Position numbers and translations under genes: made by a program. Below the pieces are notes generated by a model, which was not told where the DNA came from, ran no database searches, and was given only the letters and a program-made list of their open reading frames with translations. Shown here piece by piece: positions 48,577-57,071 of a stretch of 64,000 bases of DNA. The stretch is from VRUE01 sp963702175 (GTDB lineage: Bacteria; Actinomycetota; Thermoleophilia; Solirubrobacterales; 70-9), in contig OY969721.1 of NCBI GenBank assembly GCA_963702175.1, forward strand, positions 434,001 through 498,000, in the 5' to 3' direction. How positions within the stretch are numbered: position 1 is the stretch's first letter; every line of letters starts with the position of its first letter.

Positions 48577-50661
48577 CTATGCGTTGACCTTCGCGCTCTC
48601 GTCCGCCGATACGACCTTTGCGGCCAGGTGAGCAGGTACCTCCTCGTAGCGGTCGAACTCCATCGCGAAGTCCGCCCGGCCGCCGCTGATCGAGCGCAGG
48701 TCAGGGGCGTAGTCGAGCACTTCGACCATCGGCACCTCGGCCTTGACCTCGGTCATCGAGCCCTTCGGCTCCATCCCCAAGGGATGACCACGGCGGGAGT
48801 TGAGGTCGCCGATCACGTCACCGACGACGTCCTCGGGACAGCTCACGGCGAGCCGGACAATCGGCTCGAGTAGGACCGGGTCTGCTTCCTCCATCGCCTC
48901 CCTGAAGGCCATCGAGCCGGCGATCTTGAAGGCCATCTCGGAGGAGTCGACGTCGTGGTGTTTGCCGTCGACCAGGCGCACCCGCACTCCCTTGACCGGG
49001 TAGCCGGCGACCGTGCCGTGCTCCATCGCCTCGACCACCCCCTTCTCGACCGCGGGGATGAAGCTGCCGGGAATCGAGGCACCCTTGATTTTGTTGACGA
49101 AGTCGAGGTCCACCCCGTCCTCGGCCGGCTCGATCTCGATCTGGCAGTCGGCGAACTGACCACGGCCGCCGGACTGCTTCTTGTAGCGGGTGTGCGCCTT
49201 GGCCGGCTTGCGGATCGTCTCCTGGTAGGGCACCCGCGGCGGGTGTAGTTCGATCTCGACCCCGAAGCGCCGCTTCATCCTGTCGACGACCACCTCGACG
49301 TGGTCGCGGGTGAGACCGGCGAGGATCTGCTCGCCGGTCTGGGGATCGCGGTGGATGTCGAGGGTCGGGTCCTCCTCGGCGAGGCGGCGCACAGCGGCCG
49401 CCGCCTTCTCCTCGTCGCCCTTCGACTTCGGCTCGTAGGCGAAGGCCATCACCGGGTTCGGCAGGTCGAGCGGCGCGAAGGCGATCTCCTCCTGGCGCTC
49501 GCAGAGGACGTCGCCGGCGTGGGTCTCCTTCAGCTTGGCGACTGCGCCGATGTCCCCTGCCCCGAGCTCAGTCGCCGGCTCCAGCTCCTTGCCTAGGGGC
49601 TGCCCCAGCTGCCCCACCCGCTCCTTCTGCTGCTGGGTCACGTTGACCGTCTGCGAGTCGGAGCGCAGGGTGCCGCGCTGGACGCGGAAGAGGTTGACGC
49701 GGCCGGTGTAGGGGTCGGCGAGCGTCTTGAAAACGTAGGCGACGAGCTCGCCGTCCTCGTCGGGCTCGACCTCGATCGGCTCGCCTTCCGTGCCGGTCGC
49801 CGCAATGGCGCCGCGCATCGCCGGCGAGGGCAAATCCTCGACCAGCGCCTCAAGCAGGCGGCCGGTGCCGAGGTTGCGCGCCGCCACGCCGCAGGTGACG
49901 GGGAAGACCCGCCCTGCCGTCACCCCTTGCTTCAGCACGCGGACAATCTCGTCGTGGTCTATCTCCTCACCCTCGAGGTAGCGCTCCATCAGCTCGTCGG
50001 AGTTCTCCGCCACCTCATCCATCAACTTCTCGCGGTACTCCTCGGCCTGCCCGCGCAGCTCCTCCGGGATCTCTGTCTCCTCCGCGCCGTCGCGCTCGAC
50101 CCCCTCGTAGACGAACGCCTTGAGGTCGATCAGGTCGATCACCCCCCGCACCTCGTGCTCGGCGCCAATCGGAATCTCGGTAGCGACGACGTGGGGGCCG
50201 AAGGCAGCCTTGAGCGAGTCGAGCGCCTGCAGGAAATCGGCCCGCTCGCGGTCGAGCATGTTGACGAAGACGAGGCGGGCCAGCCCCTCGGCGTCGGCGC
50301 GGCGCCAGAGCCGCTCGGTGTGCACCTCGACTCCGGTCACCCCGTTGACGACGACGACCGCGGCGTCGGCGACCCGCATCGCGGCGATCGCGTCGGCGAC
50401 GAAGCTGGGCTCGCCGGGGGTGTCGATCAGGTTGATCTTGCGGCCGTCGTGCTCGAAGCTGGCGACGGCGGCGCCAATCGACATCTCACGCTCCTGCTCG
50501 TCGGGCTCGTGGTCGGAAACGGTCGAGCCGTCCCCCACCGTGCCGAGCCGGTTGACCGCGCCGGCCTCGAACAGCATCGCCTCGTGCAGGCTGGTCTTGC
50601 CGCAGCCCCGGTGCCCTATCAGGGCGACGTTACGAATCCGGTCTGCAGCCTTATGAGGCAC
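48577..50661 (-). CDS. elongation factor G-like GTPase (FusA2 type)
   Basis: A 694-residue protein with all five EF-G domains by length and pattern: G1 ALIGHRGCGKTSLHEAML, switch II NLIDTPGEPSFVADAI, G4 FVNMLDRERADFLQAL, domain II VAYVFKTLADPYTGRVNLFRVQRGTL, domain IV QTGEQILAGLTRDHVEVVVDRMKRRFGVEIELHPP. G1 differs from the usual GHVDHGKT and G4 lacks the Lys of NKxD. Such EF-G-like proteins (EF-G2, FusA2) are not the main translocase, and their role is debated. It is located away from rpsL-rpsG-tuf, supporting that class. Confidence 0.88.
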   Translation of the reverse strand: MPHKAADRIRNVALIGHRGCGKTSLHEAMLFEAGAVNRLGTVGDGSTVSDHEPDEQEREMSIGAAVASFEHDGRKINLIDTPGEPSFVADAIAAMRVADAAVVVVNGVTGVEVHTERLWRRADAEGLARLVFVNMLDRERADFLQALDSLKAAFGPHVVATEIPIGAEHEVRGVIDLIDLKAFVYEGVERDGAEETEIPEELRGQAEEYREKLMDEVAENSDELMERYLEGEEIDHDEIVRVLKQGVTAGRVFPVTCGVAARNLGTGRLLEALVEDLPSPAMRGAIAATGTEGEPIEVEPDEDGELVAYVFKTLADPYTGRVNLFRVQRGTLRSDSQTVNVTQQQKERVGQLGQPLGKELEPATELGAGDIGAVAKLKETHAGDVLCERQEEIAFAPLDLPNPVMAFAYEPKSKGDEEKAAAAVRRLAEEDPTLDIHRDPQTGEQILAGLTRDHVEVVVDRMKRRFGVEIELHPPRVPYQETIRKPAKAHTRYKKQSGGRGQFADCQIEIEPAEDGVDLDFVNKIKGASIPGSFIPAVEKGVVEAMEHGTVAGYPVKGVRVRLVDGKHHDVDSSEMAFKIAGSMAFREAMEEADPVLLEPIVRLAVSCPEDVVGDVIGDLNSRRGHPLGMEPKGSMTEVKAEVPMVEVLDYAPDLRSISGGRADFAMEFDRYEEVPAHLAAKVVSADESAKVNA

Positions 50662-50670
50662 ATGGAGAAG

Positions 50671-51444
50671 CTACACCTGTTGCAATCCGGACTTCAAGCG
50701 CATCACGGCCTTGGTGTGGAGCTGCGATACGCGCGACTCGGTGACCCCGAGGACCTCGCCGATCTCCCTCAGCGTGAGGTTCTCGTAGTAGTAGAGAGCG
50801 ACGACCAGCTGCTCGCGCTCGGGCAGGGTCGCGATCGCCTCGGTGAGACGGTCCTTGACCTCGCTGCTGGCGAGCGATTCCTGCGGGTCCTCCGCCCGCG
50901 GGTCGGAGATCGTGTCGAGCAGCGAGACGGTGTCGCCGGAGGAGTCGGAGACCGTCCAGAGCTCGTCCAGCGCGTAGACCGAGGAGTTGGCGATCTCGAG
51001 CAGCGAAGCCTGCAGTTCTTCCTCGGTGATCCCGAGCTTGGCCGCCAGCTCGGCCTCGGTCGGCGCCCGTTGCAGTTCGTGCTCGAGTTTGGCCTGGGTG
51101 GTCTCGATTTCACGGGCGCGGGAGCGCACCGAGCGCGGCACCCAGTCGAGCGAGCGCAGCTCGTCGATGATCGCGCCGCGGATCCTGGTCATCGCGAAGG
51201 TCTCGAACTTGATCCCCCGCTCCGGCTCGAAGCGCTCGATCGCGCCGATCAGGCCCATCAGGCCGTAGGAGATGAGATCGGCGTCGTCGACGTGCGAGGG
51301 CAGTCCGGCGCCGAGCCGGCCGGCGACGAACTTGACCATCGGCGAGTAGGCGACCACGAGGCGCTCGCGCGCCGCGGCGTCGCCGTCTCCCTTGTAGCGG
51401 CGCCAAAGATCGCGCAGCTCCACCTCTTTTACGCCAGTTTCCAT
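50671..51444 (-). CDS. whiG: RNA polymerase sigma factor, FliA/WhiG type
   Basis: A 257-residue sigma-28-like factor: region 2 VAYSPMVKFVAGRLGAGLPSHVDDADLISYGLMGLIGAIERFEPERGIKFETFAMTRIRGAIIDELRSLDWVPRSVR, region 3 ELAAKLGITEEELQAS, and region 4 LPEREQLVVALYYYENLTLREIGEVLGVTESRVSQLHTKAV. In Streptomyces WhiG starts sporulation, and in motile bacteria FliA drives flagellar genes; no flagellar genes are visible here. As in Streptomyces it is not far from dprA. It lies 9 bp before the EF-G-like gene. Confidence 0.88.
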   Translation of the reverse strand: METGVKEVELRDLWRRYKGDGDAAARERLVVAYSPMVKFVAGRLGAGLPSHVDDADLISYGLMGLIGAIERFEPERGIKFETFAMTRIRGAIIDELRSLDWVPRSVRSRAREIETTQAKLEHELQRAPTEAELAAKLGITEEELQASLLEIANSSVYALDELWTVSDSSGDTVSLLDTISDPRAEDPQESLASSEVKDRLTEAIATLPEREQLVVALYYYENLTLREIGEVLGVTESRVSQLHTKAVMRLKSGLQQV

Positions 51445-51488
51445 GGCCTTTTGCTCGATTCTATGTTCGCTGGCGGCATTTCAGTGCG

Positions 51489-52403
51489 TCAGGCGCGGGG
51501 ATGGGTGGAGGCGTACGCGTCGCGAAGGCGGGCCGCGTCGACCCGAGTGTAGACCTGAGTCGTCGAGATCGACGCGTGACCGAGCAGCTCCTGGATCGTG
51601 CGCAGGTCGGCGCCGCCTTCAAGCAGGTGGGTGGCGAAGCTGTGTCGCAGCGAGTGCGGCGAGACGCCGGCAGCCAGCGAGGCCTGACGAACCCAGAGCC
51701 GCAGGCGGCGGGTGACGTCGGAGTTGGAGAGACGGCGGCCGCTCTTGGAGAGGAAGAGGGCCTGCTCGCGAGGGTCGGCCTTGAGGACGTGGCGGCCCTT
51801 CTCCAAGTAGCGCCGCAGCGCCTGCTGCGCCGGCTCGCCGACCGGGAGCAGGCGTTCCTTGCCACCCTTGCCGAGGACGCGCAGCCGCTCGCTTTCGAAG
51901 TCCATCGCGCCGAGATCGAGGCCGACGATCTCCTCGCAGCGCAGCCCGCAGGAGTAGGCGAGCTCGAGCATCGCCCGGTCGCGTAGCTCGAGCGGGGTCC
52001 GGGCCGGGATCCGCTCCAGCAACGAGCGCAACTGCTCGGCGCTGAGGATCTGGGGCAGCTTCTGCTCCCGCTTCGGGCTGGAGACGAGGTCGGCGGGATT
52101 CTGGCCGAGCCGCTCGCTTCGCACCAGGAAATCGAAGAGGCCGCGGATCGAGGCCAGCTTGCGGGCGACCGTTGCCGGTGCAGCGCCGCCCTCCGAGAGC
52201 CCAGCCGCGTAGCGCCGCACATCCCGGTGGCGCACGTCACCCGGCCCCAGCCCCCTCCCTTGTGACCACTCGACGAACTGGCCGAGGTCGACGCCGTAAG
52301 CCTTGCGCGTGCGCTCCGACGCACTGCGCCCAGTCAAATCACGGTCGTATGCGCTCAGTGCCTCGTCCCATCTCATGGAACGAGATTCGATGGGGGACGC
52401 CAC
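51489..52403 (-). CDS. xerD: tyrosine recombinase XerC/XerD
   Basis: A 304-residue Xer protein: N-terminal SAM-like core-binding domain (LSAYDRDLTGRSASERTRKAYGVDLGQFVEW), then the catalytic set Arg in ELAYSCGLRCEEIVGL, Lys in GKGGKERLLP, HSLRHSFATHLLEGG (His, Arg), LGHASISTTQVYTRV (His, Tyr nucleophile). It resolves chromosome dimers at dif. Complete and ordinary, and hence not a phage integrase remnant. The start is GTG 52403 or ATG 52376; neither has a good Shine-Dalgarno. Which of XerC or XerD it is cannot be decided by eye. Confidence 0.92.
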   Translation of the reverse strand: MASPIESRSMRWDEALSAYDRDLTGRSASERTRKAYGVDLGQFVEWSQGRGLGPGDVRHRDVRRYAAGLSEGGAAPATVARKLASIRGLFDFLVRSERLGQNPADLVSSPKREQKLPQILSAEQLRSLLERIPARTPLELRDRAMLELAYSCGLRCEEIVGLDLGAMDFESERLRVLGKGGKERLLPVGEPAQQALRRYLEKGRHVLKADPREQALFLSKSGRRLSNSDVTRRLRLWVRQASLAAGVSPHSLRHSFATHLLEGGADLRTIQELLGHASISTTQVYTRVDAARLRDAYASTHPRA

Positions 52404-52413
52404 GAGCCTTCAT

Positions 52414-52528
52414 GGACCGAACTCGGCAGGGGTGGAACGTTCTTGTACTTTTTTCGCTACCCGCATCTCGGACAGCCGCACCCGCTCCGCCGAAAAAAGT
52501 TAAGTGGAGCCCCTGCCGGGTTCGGTCC
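52414..52528 (-). repeat. palindromic element, family B copy 2
   Basis: A 115-bp inverted-repeat element that ends exactly at the base before the L,D-transpeptidase stop codon and runs to 11 bp before the xerD start. Outer arms pair GGACCGAACTCGGCAGGGG with its complement (one mismatch) and are unlike copy 1. The core on the minus strand has CTTAACTTTTTTCGG and CGAAAAAAGTACAAGA, almost identical to 2798-2811 and 2844-2858. Between them lie about 34 variable bases sharing a GGCTG.C motif. Confidence 0.8.
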
Positions 52529-53566
52529 TCAACCTATGTAGATCGGCGTACCGACTTCGACCAAGTCATATAGCTCTTCCACGTCGGGGACCGCCATCCG
52601 CACGCAGCCGTGCGAGGCAGCGGTGCCGAGCGAGGAGGTTTCTTCTGTGCCGTGGATGCCGGCGCCTTCGTAGATCCCCATCCAGCGCGCCTTCAGCGGG
52701 TTGGAAGGCCCTGGCGGGATCGACTGCCCGGCGAGGCTGCCGGCCCAGTCGGATTCGGGCACGTTCCAAGTCGGGTTTTCCTGCTTGTCCTGGATCGCGT
52801 AGATCCCTTCGGGCGTTTCGAGGCCGACCTGGCCGACGGCCACCGTGTAGGTCTTGGCCAGCTTCAGGTTCTTCCAGAACCGCAGTGTGTAGGAGCTGCG
52901 GTCAAGGGTCAGGTAGGTCGGGTACTCCCCGGCGACCTCTTCACCGGTCACCTCCGGCTTCACCGGGTTGGTCCGGGCCGCGATCGTGTGGTCGGCGCCG
53001 GCGTTGAGGACAGCGGCCTTGAGTTGGTTGGTGAGCAGGTTGTCGCGCAGCTTGCGGCCGTACTCGGCGGGAACGACCGCGAGTTCGGCCCCGTTGGCCT
53101 CGACCGTCGCGTTCTGCGCTTCGACGCCAACCTCGGCGGCAACCTTGCGGACGAAGCGGTTGACCGCAGGCTCGGAGTAGGTGACGGGGGCGGCGATCCG
53201 CTCGTCGACCTCGTCACCGCTGACGTAGCGCACCACGCGCCCCGGCAGCCCGCCGTCGCGGCTGGCGGCAAGCGCTTCGTCGACGGCGCCGGCGACTTCG
53301 GCGCGGACCTTGAGGTCGTCGCCGGAGAGCTCCCAGCCCTCGCCGTCGTAGCTGACCCTCAACGAGTGCCGCAGCGGCGCGACGAGCTGCTTGCGCACCG
53401 CCCGTTCGGCTTCGGCGGCATCGAGGTCGCCGACATCGACCCCGCCGATCGTCACCCCCTCAGCGATCTCGTCCTTCTGCGAGCTGTCGTAGGCGTAGGC
53501 GCCGACGGCGCCGAGCAGCAGTGCCACGACACCAACGACGATCGCGATTTGAGTCTTGCGGCCCAT
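52529..53566 (-). CDS. L,D-transpeptidase with PG-binding-4 domains
   Basis: A 345-residue exported enzyme: transmembrane anchor (residues 6-26), one or two peptidoglycan-binding type 4 domains (about 40-215) and a YkuD catalytic domain (220-345) with YLTLDRSSYTLRFWKNLKLAKTYTVAVG, the His in GAGIHGTEE and the nucleophile Cys in ASHGCVRM. It forms 3-3 (meso-DAP) cross-links in peptidoglycan, outside the membrane. ATG 53566. The palindromic family B element begins immediately after its TGA. Confidence 0.93.
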   Translation of the reverse strand: MGRKTQIAIVVGVVALLLGAVGAYAYDSSQKDEIAEGVTIGGVDVGDLDAAEAERAVRKQLVAPLRHSLRVSYDGEGWELSGDDLKVRAEVAGAVDEALAASRDGGLPGRVVRYVSGDEVDERIAAPVTYSEPAVNRFVRKVAAEVGVEAQNATVEANGAELAVVPAEYGRKLRDNLLTNQLKAAVLNAGADHTIAARTNPVKPEVTGEEVAGEYPTYLTLDRSSYTLRFWKNLKLAKTYTVAVGQVGLETPEGIYAIQDKQENPTWNVPESDWAGSLAGQSIPPGPSNPLKARWMGIYEGAGIHGTEETSSLGTAASHGCVRMAVPDVEELYDLVEVGTPIYIG

Positions 53567-53702
53567 TACTTTTCCTCAGCCTGAACGGCCCTGCAGACGA
53601 ATCGGCTCAGCCAGAGTTTAGGCATACCGATCATTCGGCCAGATAGCCTGCATTCCCTGCAAATCGCGCCCCAGCTACGGACAACCGGGCGCGCGGATAT
53701 CG

Positions 53703-54434
53703 TTGGCCTCGGTGGCCGCTAAAGGCAGCAAGGACGAGATCCGGGGGGAAGTCTGGAAGGCGATGGAGCGTGAGGGCGTCTCCCGCTTCCCCGGTGCCGA
53801 GGGACGAATCCCGAACTTCGCCGGGGCCAAGCTGGCGGCTGAGAAGCTGGCCGGAAACCGCGCCTGGAAGCGGGCGCGGACGATCAAGGCCAACCCCGAC
53901 TCGCCCCAGACCCACGCTCGCCGCATGGCGCTTGAAGAGGGCAAGACGGTGATCATGGCGGTGCCGCGCCTGCGCGATCCCCACCCCTTCCGCGTGCTCG
54001 ACCCGAAGAAGTTGACCAAGGCGGGAATGAAGGAGGCGGCGACGATCAAGGGAGCGCTCAAGCACGGCCGGGTGACCGCTCTCGACGATCTCCCCGAGAT
54101 TGACTTCGTTCTCTGCGGCTCGGTGGCGGTCAACCTGAGCGGAGCGCGGGTCGGCAAGGGCGGCGGCTACTCGGACCTCGAGTACGGCGTCCTGATCGAC
54201 GCCGGCAAGATCGACGATCACACCACGGTGGCGACCACCGTGCACCCAACCCAGGTGCTGCGACGCCACCTGATGATGACCTCGCACGACCTGCCGGTGG
54301 ACCTGATCGCGACACCGCGGGCGGTGATCGAGGTCGAGAGCCAGTATGAGCGGCCACGCGGCATCCTCTGGGACCACCTGCAGCCGCCCCAGATTCGTGA
54401 GATTCCGATCCTCGAACGGATGGGCTACGCCTGA
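53703..54434 (+). CDS. 5-formyltetrahydrofolate cyclo-ligase-like protein
   Basis: A 243-residue protein of the 5-FTHF cyclo-ligase superfamily: KDEIRGEVWKAMEREG, an Arg/Lys-rich nucleotide region, KTVIMAVPRLRDPHPFRVLD, then DFVLCGSVAVNLSGARVGKGGGYSDLEYGVL, where the GKGGGYSD loop is the ATP-binding motif. It is longer than classical YgfA and resembles the methenyltetrahydrofolate synthetase domain (MTHFSD) type; the reaction is likely but not certain. The start is TTG 53703 or GTG 53712. It is divergent from the L,D-transpeptidase and convergent with ilvD across a family C repeat. Confidence 0.8.
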   Translation: MASVAAKGSKDEIRGEVWKAMEREGVSRFPGAEGRIPNFAGAKLAAEKLAGNRAWKRARTIKANPDSPQTHARRMALEEGKTVIMAVPRLRDPHPFRVLDPKKLTKAGMKEAATIKGALKHGRVTALDDLPEIDFVLCGSVAVNLSGARVGKGGGYSDLEYGVLIDAGKIDDHTTVATTVHPTQVLRRHLMMTSHDLPVDLIATPRAVIEVESQYERPRGILWDHLQPPQIREIPILERMGYA

Positions 54435-54493
54435 CGGACAATGCGCAGCGCATCGAGCGACCGAAGGGAGCGGTGCGAGCGAGAAGCGCGAGT

Positions 54494-54549
54494 TCCTCGG
54501 TCGCTCGCGTGCAGAGCACGCCACGCTCCCTGCGTCCTTGATCTGCTTG
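54494..54549 (-). repeat. 56-bp repeat, family C copy 1
   Basis: These 56 bases are the exact reverse complement of 60155-60210. They contain the stem GCGTGC-AGA-GCACGC, and the left flank (54452-54462) has CGAGCGACCGA, which pairs with TCGGTCGCTCG inside the repeat. The outer arms here are short (GCGCGAG at 54486-54492 pairing with 54553-54559). The element lies between the convergent cyclo-ligase-like gene and ilvD. Confidence 0.9.
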
Positions 54550-54560
54550 CGCCTCGCGCC

Positions 54561-56255
54561 TCAGGTAGTAACGGCGCCCTTGGACGCTGACGAGACAGTC
54601 GCGGCGTACTTCGACATCACGCCGCTGCCGAAGGGCGAGGGCGGCGACTTGTAGGCGGCGACGCGCTTGGCGATCTCCTCGTCAGGGAGGTCGACGGCGA
54701 GGCGACGCGCGTCGATGTCGATCGTTATCTCGTCGCCCTCGCGGATCGCCGCGATCGGCCCGCCCCTGGCGGCCTCGGGAGCGACGTGGCCGATCATCAG
54801 GCCGCGGGTAGCGCCGGAGAAGCGACCGTCGGTGACCATGGCGACGCTCTCCCCCAGTCCCTCGCCGACGATCGCCGCGGTGACCTGGAGCATCTCCCGC
54901 ATCCCCGGCCCGCCGACCGGGCCCTCGTTGCGAATCACGACTATGTCGCCGGCGTTGATCTGCTGGTCCTTGACCGCGCGGAAACATTCCTCTTCGGACT
55001 CGAAGACCCGGGCCGGTCCGGTCTGCTGGGTCCGCTCGGTGCCGGCGAGCTTCACCACCGCGCCTTCGGGGGCGAGGTTGCCTTTGAGGATCGCCAGCCC
55101 GCCTTCGGCCTTGAGCGGATCGTCGAGCGGTCGCACGACTTCCTGACCGGGGGCCTCGCTTGCTTCCGTGGCGACCTCGCCGATCGTCTTACCGGTGACG
55201 GTGACCGCGTCCTCATGCAGGTTGCCGCCTTCGGCGAGTCGCTTGAGGATCACCGGCACGCCGCCAGCGGCGAAGAGGTCGGTGGCGACGAAGCGACCGC
55301 CGGGCTTGAGGTCGGCGAAAAGCGGCGTCGCGCGGGAGATGCGCTCGAAGTCGTCCATCGTCAGCTCGATCCCGAGCTCGCGGGCGAGCGCGATTAGATG
55401 CAGGACCGCGTTCGTCGAACCTCCCGAGGCGCAGACACAGGCGATCGCGTTCTCCAACGCGTCGCGAGTGATCACCTTGCTCGGGGTTATGTCCTCGGCG
55501 AGGACGTTGAGGACGAGCTCGCCGATCCGCTCCGCCACCGTCCCCTTCTCGCTGGCTTCGGCGGGGACCATCGCCGAGCCGCCGGGGCTGATCCCAAGGG
55601 CCTCGAAAGCGCAAGCCATCGTGTTGGCGGTGAACTGACCGCCGCAGGCACCGGCGCCGGGGCTGGCCACGCCCTCGAGCTCGTTCAGTTCCTCGTCGCT
55701 CATGTCGCCGGCACTGTGGGCGCCGATCGCCTCGAAGATGTCGAGGATCGTCACGTCGCGGCCGTGCCAGTGCCCAGGCGCGATCGAGCCGCCGTAGAGG
55801 AGCACCGAGGGGACGTCGAGCCGGGCCAGCGCCATCGCGCAGCCCGGGATCGTCTTGTCGCAAGCGCAGATGGCAACGATCGCATCAAACTGGTAGCCGC
55901 GCGCCATCAGCTCGATCGAGTCGGCGATCACCTCGCGGCTGATCAGCGAGGCCTTCATCCCCTGGGTCCCCATCGTCACCCCGTCGGAGACAGCGACGGT
56001 GTTGAACTCCATCGGCGTGCCGCCGGCGGCACGCACGCCCTCTTTGACGTGCTCTGCGAGCCCGCGCAGGTGGAAGTTGCAGGGCATCGCCTCGGTCCAG
56101 GTGTTGGCGATGCCAATCGTCGGCCGGCTGAGAGCGTCGTCGTCGAAGCCGATGCCCTTCATGTAGGCGCGCGAGTGGGCACGATCGGGCCCGTCGAAGA
56201 CGACGCTGGAGCGCGGGCGCGGCAGCGCGGTGGCGGTCTTGCCGTTCGTGCTCAT
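54561..56255 (-). CDS. ilvD: dihydroxy-acid dehydratase
   Basis: A 564-residue Fe-S dehydratase for valine/isoleucine synthesis. Cluster and active-site segments are VAICACDKTIPGCAMALARL (Cys), GACGGQFTANTMACAFEALG (Cys), VCASGGSTNAVLHLIALAREL, and DGRFSGATRGLMIGHVAPEA with the catalytic Ser. The substrate-site start is RAYMKGIGFDDDALSRPTIGIANTWTEAMPCNFHL. ATG 56255 overlaps the thiD stop by four bases. Other ilv genes are not in the window. Confidence 0.95.
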   Translation of the reverse strand: MSTNGKTATALPRPRSSVVFDGPDRAHSRAYMKGIGFDDDALSRPTIGIANTWTEAMPCNFHLRGLAEHVKEGVRAAGGTPMEFNTVAVSDGVTMGTQGMKASLISREVIADSIELMARGYQFDAIVAICACDKTIPGCAMALARLDVPSVLLYGGSIAPGHWHGRDVTILDIFEAIGAHSAGDMSDEELNELEGVASPGAGACGGQFTANTMACAFEALGISPGGSAMVPAEASEKGTVAERIGELVLNVLAEDITPSKVITRDALENAIACVCASGGSTNAVLHLIALARELGIELTMDDFERISRATPLFADLKPGGRFVATDLFAAGGVPVILKRLAEGGNLHEDAVTVTGKTIGEVATEASEAPGQEVVRPLDDPLKAEGGLAILKGNLAPEGAVVKLAGTERTQQTGPARVFESEEECFRAVKDQQINAGDIVVIRNEGPVGGPGMREMLQVTAAIVGEGLGESVAMVTDGRFSGATRGLMIGHVAPEAARGGPIAAIREGDEITIDIDARRLAVDLPDEEIAKRVAAYKSPPSPFGSGVMSKYAATVSSASKGAVTT

Positions 56256-57061
56256 GGGCGAAATCTACTGCCAAGCCCGAGCGCGTCGACCGGGCCGGCA
56301 CCGGCGCCGATATCGCGCAGCCCGTTGGCAACGGCCTCCGAGGCGACCTCGCGTGCCCGTCTGGCCGCCTCCAGTGGCTCGCAGCCATGAGCGAGGAAGG
56401 CAGCCAGGGCCGAGGAATGCGTGCAACCGGAGCCGTGGGCTGCGCCATCAGGGTGACGTTCGCCTGTGATCTCCACGACGCGCTCGCCGTCGAAGAAGAT
56501 GTCGATCATCTCCTCGCTGTGACCACCGGTGACGACCACAGCCTTCGGCCCCAGCTCCAGAACCGCACGCGCCAGATCCTTCTGCGTATTCCCCTCCCCC
56601 AACCCGGTCAGCTCGCGGGCCTCGGGGATGTTGGGAGTGGCGATTGCGCAGCGCGGCAGCAGCACCTCTACGAGTGCGGTCCTCGTCTCGTCGTCAAGCA
56701 GTACAGCGCCGCTCTCAGCGACCATCACCGGGTCGATCACCACGGGCGCGAGCGCGACCCCGGAGTAGGTGAGTCCGACCGCCACGGCGTCGATCGTGGC
56801 CGCTGAGCCAAGCATGCCGATCTTGATTGCGTCGGCCCCCATGTCCTCGGCGATCGCCAGGATCTGGCCGAAGACCACCTGCGGCGAAACCACCTCGACC
56901 TGCTCGACCCCGCGAGTGTTCTGCGCCGTGATTGCCGTGATCGCAGTCATCCCGTGCACGCCGCAGCGAGCGAAGGCCTTGAGGTCGGCCTGGATGCCAG
57001 CGCCGCCGCCGGAGTCGGAGCCGGCAATCGAGAGCGCGGTGGGTATGCGAGCCTCGTCCAC
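56252..57061 (-). CDS. thiD: hydroxymethylpyrimidine/phosphomethylpyrimidine kinase
   Basis: A 269-residue ribokinase-fold enzyme for thiamine synthesis: TALSIAGSDSGGGAGIQADLKAFA, GMTAITAITAQNTRGV, ADAIKIGMLG, VVIDPVMVAESGAVLL, TPNIPEARELTG, VVVTGGH and DGAAHGSGCTHSSALAAFLAHG, where the GSGCTHS anion hole and Cys are family marks (Asp of GTGD replaced by Ala-Ala-His-Gly-Ser-Gly-Cys order as in ThiD). It overlaps ilvD (ATGA). No TPP riboswitch is seen in the 10 bp upstream, and dprA precedes it. Confidence 0.93.
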   Translation of the reverse strand: MDEARIPTALSIAGSDSGGGAGIQADLKAFARCGVHGMTAITAITAQNTRGVEQVEVVSPQVVFGQILAIAEDMGADAIKIGMLGSAATIDAVAVGLTYSGVALAPVVIDPVMVAESGAVLLDDETRTALVEVLLPRCAIATPNIPEARELTGLGEGNTQKDLARAVLELGPKAVVVTGGHSEEMIDIFFDGERVVEITGERHPDGAAHGSGCTHSSALAAFLAHGCEPLEAARRAREVASEAVANGLRDIGAGAGPVDALGLGSRFRP

Positions 57062-57071
57062 GCTCAGCAGC

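Noticed and set aside
51489..52403. Xer recombinase as a possible phage integrase of the nearby repeats
   Set aside because: Full-length, typical Xer motifs and conserved chromosomal context near whiG and dprA; it is the housekeeping enzyme.
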